Source of the DNA: Cytauxzoon felis
Lineage: Eukaryota; Apicomplexa; Aconoidasida; Piroplasmida; Theileriidae
DNA length: 34,717 bases
NCBI GenBank assembly: GCA_020283715.1
Contig: JAIQCW010000202.1
Coordinates: 1-34,717, forward strand
Direction of reading: 5' to 3'
Positions 29,925 to 34,717 of this stretch are shown here, piece by piece. Position 1 is the stretch's first letter. Every line of letters begins with the position of its first letter. Position numbers and translations under genes: made by a program. The notes beneath the pieces are model-generated. The model made no database searches, was not told the origin of the DNA, and saw only the letters and a list, made by a program, of their open reading frames with translations.

Positions 29925-31171
29925 TCACTTGGACTTCAACATATGTTTATTGCGCTGTATCCAGCGGTTAGAATTCGGATTGCCCCTTCCTAGACCAATG
30001 GGTATGGCGTCTAGATTGATTGTACTCTTTGCAAAGGTTAATGATTCATCTTGTAACTTATACTGATCCTACAAAAGTGAGGGACATATAAGGGGTTAAT
30101 AAGTTATTACCATCACTTACTGGGTTGAAATGTGATATACTATCTTCTTTATTCTTGCGATTAATTGTTCTGATATAATTCTTGTATGATGGCATTAATA
30201 GTTGATCTTCAGCGACAATATACAAATTCTGTATAAATATGGGGTGCTATAATGAAGATAATTGATAAATACCTTTGTTCTTCCAGTGGTTGGTTTTGGT
30301 TGTGTATATATAGTACCTCTTGTATTTATCCATTTCCTTGTATCCTTGACGATTAATTCGCCCGTATCACCATCTAGTACTAAGGGTACACGTTCTACTG
30401 TAGCGTTACCACATTTAGAACAAAATTTCCTAGAATTATTGGGATAAACCTCATAACATGCCCTATAATTACAGGAATTATGGTGTAAAAAATCCCCATA
30501 ACATACCTGCACATTTGTCCCCATCTTCTTATAGATTTTGCGATAAAGCCATCTAAAGTGATGACATTTAGACCCATTTGTATTAGTACATTTTGCATGG
30601 CATAATCTGTGGTCATGCATGCAACTTTTATATCTTTAGCCTTATTAACTTCCATATTAAAACTATATGAGTTATTAGGACCTATCCAACAATCAAAACC
30701 AAATTTTAAATCTCTACCCTTTTTTGATGGGGATTTTTTACCCTCTATAGATGATTTTGATCCATTACTCTTTAGTGTTAGTGGTAAGGGTTCTGTACGT
30801 AGTAATGATACATCACCGGTCTCAATCTGTAATCTACGTGTAAGTGCGATACAATTGATATCATTAGATGATAGTGTGGGCAAATCACCAGTCAATGATG
30901 CGAAATTCCTAACAAATTTAATATCTTCGTCGTTCGGCTCTTTAATAATAGGAGTTGTTAACATCCTCAGTCTAGATTCCATAGGATTCTTTACCTTGTA
31001 CTTTTCAATTTCCAGCATCACACCACCGGTCATATATATAGTGTCACCAGACTTATCCAAATATGATGAACGACAATAAGCACCCGTATCAACTACCAAT
31101 TTTCTACAAGAGTCAGCATTGCCATCCAACGAAGGATCGGGTGTTCGACTGCTGATGTTGATATCTTCCAT
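29925..31171 (-). CDS. NOB1: NOB1, endonuclease of 20S pre-rRNA
   Basis: Cleaves site D to form the 18S rRNA 3' end in the late small-subunit precursor. Four exons: 31171-30507, 30462-30273, 30228-30121, 30068-29925; 368 residues, phases exact. The N-terminal PIN domain shows LVVDTGAYCR with the first acid, then MLEIEKYKVKNPMESRLRML, SSNDINCIALTRRL and CMTTDYAMQNVLIQMGLNVI with the later acids. A zinc ribbon follows, RWGQMCRACYEV and FCSKCGNATVERV, joined across intron 1. The C-terminus (YIVAEDQLLMPS, IGLGRGNPNSNR) matches the conserved tail of NOB1 proteins. A Lys/Ser-rich spacer (SKSSIEGKKSPSKKGRD) lies between PIN halves. Introns are 44, 44 and 52 nt. It is divergent from BET3 with 341 bp between start codons. 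Confidence 0.93.
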
Positions 31172-31512
31172 ATTTCAAGAAATATTAATATAAATTCACA
31201 TTAATATACTATAATATTTTATTTGTTTTACAAATTCAATAAAATTTAACGTGCATTTTGATAGAACGACGAGTTGAATGTGATGTCGTAGATCAGTAGT
31301 GAATGTCAATTAAATTTTTCATAAATTCATGGAATCTACAATAATATATTTAAAGTAAATTAAAATCAATGTTAAATTCAAAATAATGCTCATAAAAAGT
31401 GAATTATAATTTTATACATCTGGATCCACACAGTGGGTAGTCAGAGGAGCAGCGGTTGAGATGAGTGAATATAAAAGTATAATATGGATAATATAGTTTT
31501 AATGTATAAAAA
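31172..31512. promoter_or_regulatory. Divergent NOB1/BET3 intergenic region
   Basis: The 341-bp AT-rich space between the NOB1 and BET3 start codons must hold both promoters or a shared one. No initiator, box or operator could be identified by eye, and no repeat copy is present. Confidence 0.45.
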
Positions 31513-32316
31513 ATGACTACAGATAATTATAGTAAACTTGGTGCAAATGCTTTTGCAAAAATGGAAAAAATTGTATGTTTGAATAATGAGATTGATATTT
31601 AAATACAGAATTCCGAATTATTTTCATTGACATATGGATCTATGATAAGTCAGTTGATCAAGGATAATGAAAATACTGAAGGTGTTAATACACAGTTGAT
31701 ATCAATGTATTTTTCTTATTGAAATTTAATGTCTATTGATAATTCAGGGGTAAAAATATCGGTAATAAAGTGGTAGATGAATGTCTAGCTAAACTTGGTT
31801 GTATACCTTGTACTGATTTCAAAAGTACTGTAGAAGTTATCGCAAAGGTATGAATATATTGATGATAGAATATAAATATAATCTTTCCATGGATTTCATT
31901 ATTCTTAACTTTACATCTCTCAACGCTATAGGTTGGGTTTAAAATGTTTTTGGGCATTAGTGGTAATGTTACAATTGTAAATGAGGAAGAGAATATTTAC
32001 ACCATAACATTTCAAGAGAATCCATTGGATCATTTTGTGGAATTACCCAAATCTCTGGACGATTTAAAGTATTCCAATATTTTATGTGGTATAATCATTG
32101 GAGCCTTAGAACAGGTTTAATTAAATATCATATTTTGTATATAAAATTAAATTTTTTTAGCTTCAAATGAAGGTCAAATGTGAATTCGTCAAAGATATGC
32201 TCAAGGGTGATGATTTGTATGAAATTTATATTAAATTAGAAGAGGTATAATGAAATTTATATGTTTATCATATGTAATTATAGGTTATCAAGGAAGAATT
32301 CTCAGATGAAGAATAA
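31513..32316 (+). CDS. TRAPPC3: TRAPPC3/BET3, core subunit of the TRAPP tethering complex
   Basis: TRAPP is a Rab GEF and vesicle tether at the cis-Golgi; BET3 is the palmitoyl-binding core subunit. Six exons: 31513-31572, 31609-31706, 31748-31847, 31932-32114, 32161-32244, 32284-32316; 185 residues, every phase exact. Conserved stretches in order: SELFSLTYGSMISQLIKD, the CIPCTDFKSTVEVIAKVGFK region with the Cys usually acylated near LGCIPC, FKMFLGI, ENPLDHFVELP, YSNILCGIIIGALEQLQM and CEFVKDMLKGDD. Length is that of the family. Introns are 36-84 nt. The exons are too short to stand out as ORFs, so the gene is easily missed. It converges on the proline-rich gene at 32481. Confidence 0.95.
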
Positions 32317-32480
32317 TTTTTGAAAATTGTGGGGAGAATAGAGAAAAGTGGGGACTGTTTTCATTAAATGGGGAATAAATAAACTTGATGTGTGGTAGTT
32401 TTATAAATATTGTACTACTCTGAATTATATAAACTACTCTTGTAATTATTTAAATATAATATTATAATTTACTAGTGTTT

Positions 32481-33121
32481 TCATTTCTCAGTTTTATCTT
32501 CAGCTTCATCTTCTTTATCTTCTTCCTCGTCTTCTTCATCTTCCTTTTCATCTTCATCAGATTTTTTCTGCAGCGGCGGAGGTGGCGGTGGTGGTAGCTG
32601 ATTCATCATGTATGGGGATGGAGGGTAGTGTGGTTGTAGCATTGGGAAATGTGAATTCATCATTTGTGGCATAATGGGTAATGTTGGCGCTGGGGGTGGG
32701 GGAGGAGGTGGTGGTGTAGGTGGTGGTGGCGGAGGGGGAGGTGGAGAAATAGCATTAGATATTCCACTTATAATAGGCTTAAATACACTACCCAATAATT
32801 TTAAAAAAAATAATCTTCTCTCCGGTGCCGGTACACTAGGAACATCTATACCCCTAATATTATTAGATATTACACCATCCACTAGACCCTATAAAATTAA
32901 ATGTAAAAAACCCCATCATAACTTAAACTAACCTTATTTTCATCCCCACTTTTGCCCTATAATAATTGTTAATTTACCCCATTAATTAATTATAATCTAA
33001 CCTTATAATCATCATTTGATGATAAATTATAGTTATCTACATTTATAACCTCACAATTTAATAATAGTAAATTATATAAAGTAATTAAAAAATATATTTT
33101 CAAACCATCAATACATCTCAT
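32481..33121 (-). CDS. Secreted proline-rich protein with acidic C-terminus
   Basis: Three exons: 33121-33002, 32956-32933, 32888-32481; 183 residues, phases exact. Exon 1 encodes a signal peptide (MRCIDGLKIYFLITLYNLLL then LLNCEVINVD). The tiny second exon adds eight residues (GKSGDENK). Exon 3 holds a short hydrophobic or amphipathic piece (LFFLKLLGSVFKPIISGISN), then two long poly-Pro runs, a Met/Pro/Tyr linker (MMNSHFPMLQPHYPPSPYMM), a third poly-Pro run, and about 35 mostly acidic residues (DEDEKEDEEDEEEDKEDE). No family is recognised. Such proteins in piroplasms are secreted or surface; that is inference. Introns are 45 and 44 nt. The poly-Pro tract also makes a poly-Gly frame on the other strand, which is a shadow. 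Confidence 0.75.
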
Positions 33122-33390
33122 GATTGTATGAAGTTTACTCACGAATTTGTACTAAAAGAAAAACGTAACCAATCATTATATATAAATATAACGATAATAA
33201 TTTAAAATTTTAAAGTATATTTAATAGTCGATGCTAAATTAAAATTTCCAAATCTACAAACGCATGCAACGATTTTTTTTCACGCTGCATCTGTACCCGT
33301 GAAAATTCCACGCTAAACAGATGTACCATGCAGCCTTATGAGATAAACACCTTCCAATAAGCCGTTCTCCCTCCTCATTTCCATTGCCTA
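33122..33390. other. Intergenic, with a possible imperfect hairpin
   Basis: Upstream of the proline-rich gene. Near 33282-33340 the segments CGCTGCATCTGT and ACAGATGTACCATGCAGC are partly complementary and could fold. CpG-containing CACGCT occurs twice here and once in the CpG cluster before the nucleotidyltransferase. No gene is seen. Confidence 0.35.
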
Positions 33391-33676
33391 TACCTGAGGT
33401 CCAATACTACTATCCATTCCATTCGTCGTTCTTTTGTCCTGCAGACAGCTCTCCACTTGAGGTCCAATCCAACTCTTTTCCACTCGCCGTGGTGGCCTCT
33501 TCTAATTACCTATCTCTAAAGAGTAAAGCCACTCCCGGAGATCGTGGCAGTGAGAAGGTATGGATTGGACCTCAAGTGGAAGTGGAATACCCGTAGCTGA
33601 TCTCAGGGAAGCGGAGGGGGAAATAAATAAAGGAGCTGACGGCAGGACGAAGAGAGTTGGATTGGACCTCAGGTAG
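33391..33676 (+). repeat. R20: modular palindromic repeat, intergenic
   Basis: Left end TACCTGAGGTCCAATAC, right end TTGGACCTCAGGTAGAA. The core is on the plus strand (AAGCCACTCCCGGAGATCGTGGC), with CACTCGCCGTGGTGGCC at the left and GAGCTGACGGCAGGACG at the right. An open PPEV-type frame ([17 protein letters not shown]) runs through it. It lies 3' of the Cys-protein gene. Confidence 0.9.
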
Positions 33677-33803
33677 AATGGCGGGTGGGGGATGAAGTTA
33701 GTTGAATATTTTATCTGTGTATATATAGTAGATTGAAACTATGATATTTAGTATTTGTGTTATAAATGTATTTTGTTTTATATTGAGATGTGGTTATTTG
33801 TGT

Positions 33804-34214
33804 TTATTTTTGTTCTGCTTTGAGTTGCTTATATCTCCTTTTGCGTAGGCCTAATACGGTTCTTGCTGGTTTAAGGATTTTACCACCGACTCTACGTATT
33901 ATATTATGTTTCTTTTTTGGTTTCATTAATTCAGCTTCTTGTCTTTTATCTTCATTTAATTTATCATCCATAAGTAAATCTACTAGACTTGATTGACATT
34001 CACTTTGACACTATATTGATTATATAAATATATAAAAATTAGATGAAATAAAACATACACTTAATAAATCTTCATTTCTACCAGCAGATACAGATTCTCC
34101 ACATGCTTTTGAACATATCCTAAATACTTGAGTACCATAATTTTTATCACATGTAACTACATTTAAATGTATAAATAATATACATAAAGATGTAAATTTA
34201 AATAAATTATTCAT
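33804..34214 (-). CDS. Small secreted protein with paired CX3C motifs
   Basis: Two exons, 34214-34059 and 34010-33804, with a 48-nt intron; 120 residues. A clear signal peptide (MNNLFKFTSLCILFIHLNVV, TC) is followed by CSKAC and, just after the splice, CQSEC. This is a CX3C-X17-CX3C array that could form two disulfides. The rest is charged: an acidic-basic mix (DDKLNEDKRQEAELMKPKKK), then a strongly basic end (RRVGGKILKPARTVLGLRKR, RYKQLKAEQK). The spacing resembles helical-hairpin CX3C folds, but with a secretory leader instead of a mitochondrial intermembrane-space route. I do not recognise the family. Exocytosis to the surface, an organelle or the host is possible. Confidence 0.72.
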
Positions 34215-34717
34215 TTTCTATATCAATTTATCATCTAATATCCTTTTAATATACAAATTATGAAATTATATCTATAAAGTACATCTAAATCCATAAAGGA
34301 GAAAATTTTTTTTCCTACTGCCATTTATTGATCCAAAAATTATAGAAATTCAATAAAATACTATTGAACCTCTATAATAAAGTAAAACATAACGATGTAA
34401 TGATCCAAATAAAAGTAAACTCAATTATTTTTAGAGACTTATATATCAACTACCTTATGTACACATTTTATTATAACAATCCACATGAGGTCCTATCCTT
34501 GTCTTGCAGACGGCTTTCTCTATTTACTTCCCCCTCCGCTTCCCTGAGATCAGCTACGGGTATTCCACTTGAGGTCTGATATTCTAGAAATTCCGTATTA
34601 CCTTCCTTCAATAATTTATAACTTAAGTATAATATTTTAATAATTTATTAAAGTATATATAATTAGTATTATTATAAGTATAATATAGTTACTATACTTC
34701 ATATCATGTTAATAGTA
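34215..34717. other. Window end, intergenic
   Basis: AT-rich sequence upstream of the CX3C protein gene. Apart from the partial repeat R21 I see no gene. The last 130 bp are nearly pure A/T. Confidence 0.4.
34481..34580. repeat. R21: partial repeat (one arm)
   Basis: It starts CCACATGAGGTCC, continues with GTCTTGCAGACGGC, CTATTTACTTCCCCCTCCGC and GAGATCAGCTACGGG, and ends CCACTTGAGGTC. The core and opposite arm are missing. It is a solo arm, about 100 bp. Confidence 0.85.

Noticed and set aside
32674..32931. Gly-rich protein on the plus strand
   Set aside because: It is the antisense shadow of the poly-Pro exon.
1..34717. Repeats as nuclear copies of mitochondrial DNA or rRNA pieces (as in Toxoplasma REP elements)
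   Set aside because: I recognise no mitochondrial gene or rRNA core in the modules, and the inverted modular design is unlike such fragments. A search would settle it.
1..34717. CRISPR array, tRNA or rRNA genes
   Set aside because: No regularly spaced direct repeats, no GTTCRANNC-type T-loop in a cloverleaf context and no rRNA segments were found. The genome is eukaryotic.

Overview
The window looks like nuclear DNA of a piroplasm (Apicomplexa). It is AT-rich and gene-dense, and its genes are cut by many tiny introns. I can place 41 ordinary introns of 27-95 nt, most of them 35-50 nt. The gene set is eukaryotic housekeeping: alpha-tubulin, TAF1, NOB1, TRAPPC3/BET3, p24, a Deg-type protease, a glutaredoxin and a YbeY homologue. 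A lineage-type repetitive surface or secreted protein at 19406-20152 reminds me of Theileria equi families. Genus-level placement is inference from memory and was not searched.

Layout, left to right: Deg protease (-) and glutaredoxin (-); a 605-bp divergent spacer; a GLTSCR1-like Asn-rich protein (+); two small mitochondrial-type membrane proteins (+); alpha-tubulin (-); an unresolved gene (-, about 9.2-9.65 kb); a gene-poor 1.4 kb; a 1,566-codon Trf4/Cid1-like nucleotidyltransferase (+); a p24 cargo receptor (-); a species-family gene (+) with broken-looking coding sequence beside it; TAF1 (-, 6.2 kb); YbeY (-); a TPM-domain membrane protein (-); NOB1 (-) divergent from BET3 (+); and two small secreted proteins (-). 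Most exon structures were rebuilt by hand from splice sites and frame. In almost all of them the summed exons come out an exact multiple of three. The genes serve transcription (TAF1, possibly the GLTSCR1-like protein), RNA maturation (NOB1, YbeY, nucleotidyltransferase), early secretory traffic (BET3, p24), and redox, proteolysis and cytoskeleton. No shared pathway or operon is evident.

The remarkable content is a modular, palindromic dispersed repeat with about 21 copies (R1-R21), roughly 5.7 kb or 16% of the window. Its ends are inverted (CCACYTGAGGT ... ACCTCARGTGG). Inside lie nested inverted modules and a core hairpin GCCACTCCCGGAGATCGTGGC. Copies sit between genes, in introns (every intron longer than 100 nt carries one), and inside coding exons. 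The four coding insertions (three in the nucleotidyltransferase, one in TAF1) are all in the same orientation relative to the gene. They are read in the same frame (PPEVT at entry, TSGG at exit), are free of stops and keep the host frame. This resembles the Rickettsia palindromic elements, but in a eukaryote, and is my main candidate for an undescribed system. No tRNA, rRNA, CRISPR array or recognisable transposase gene was seen.
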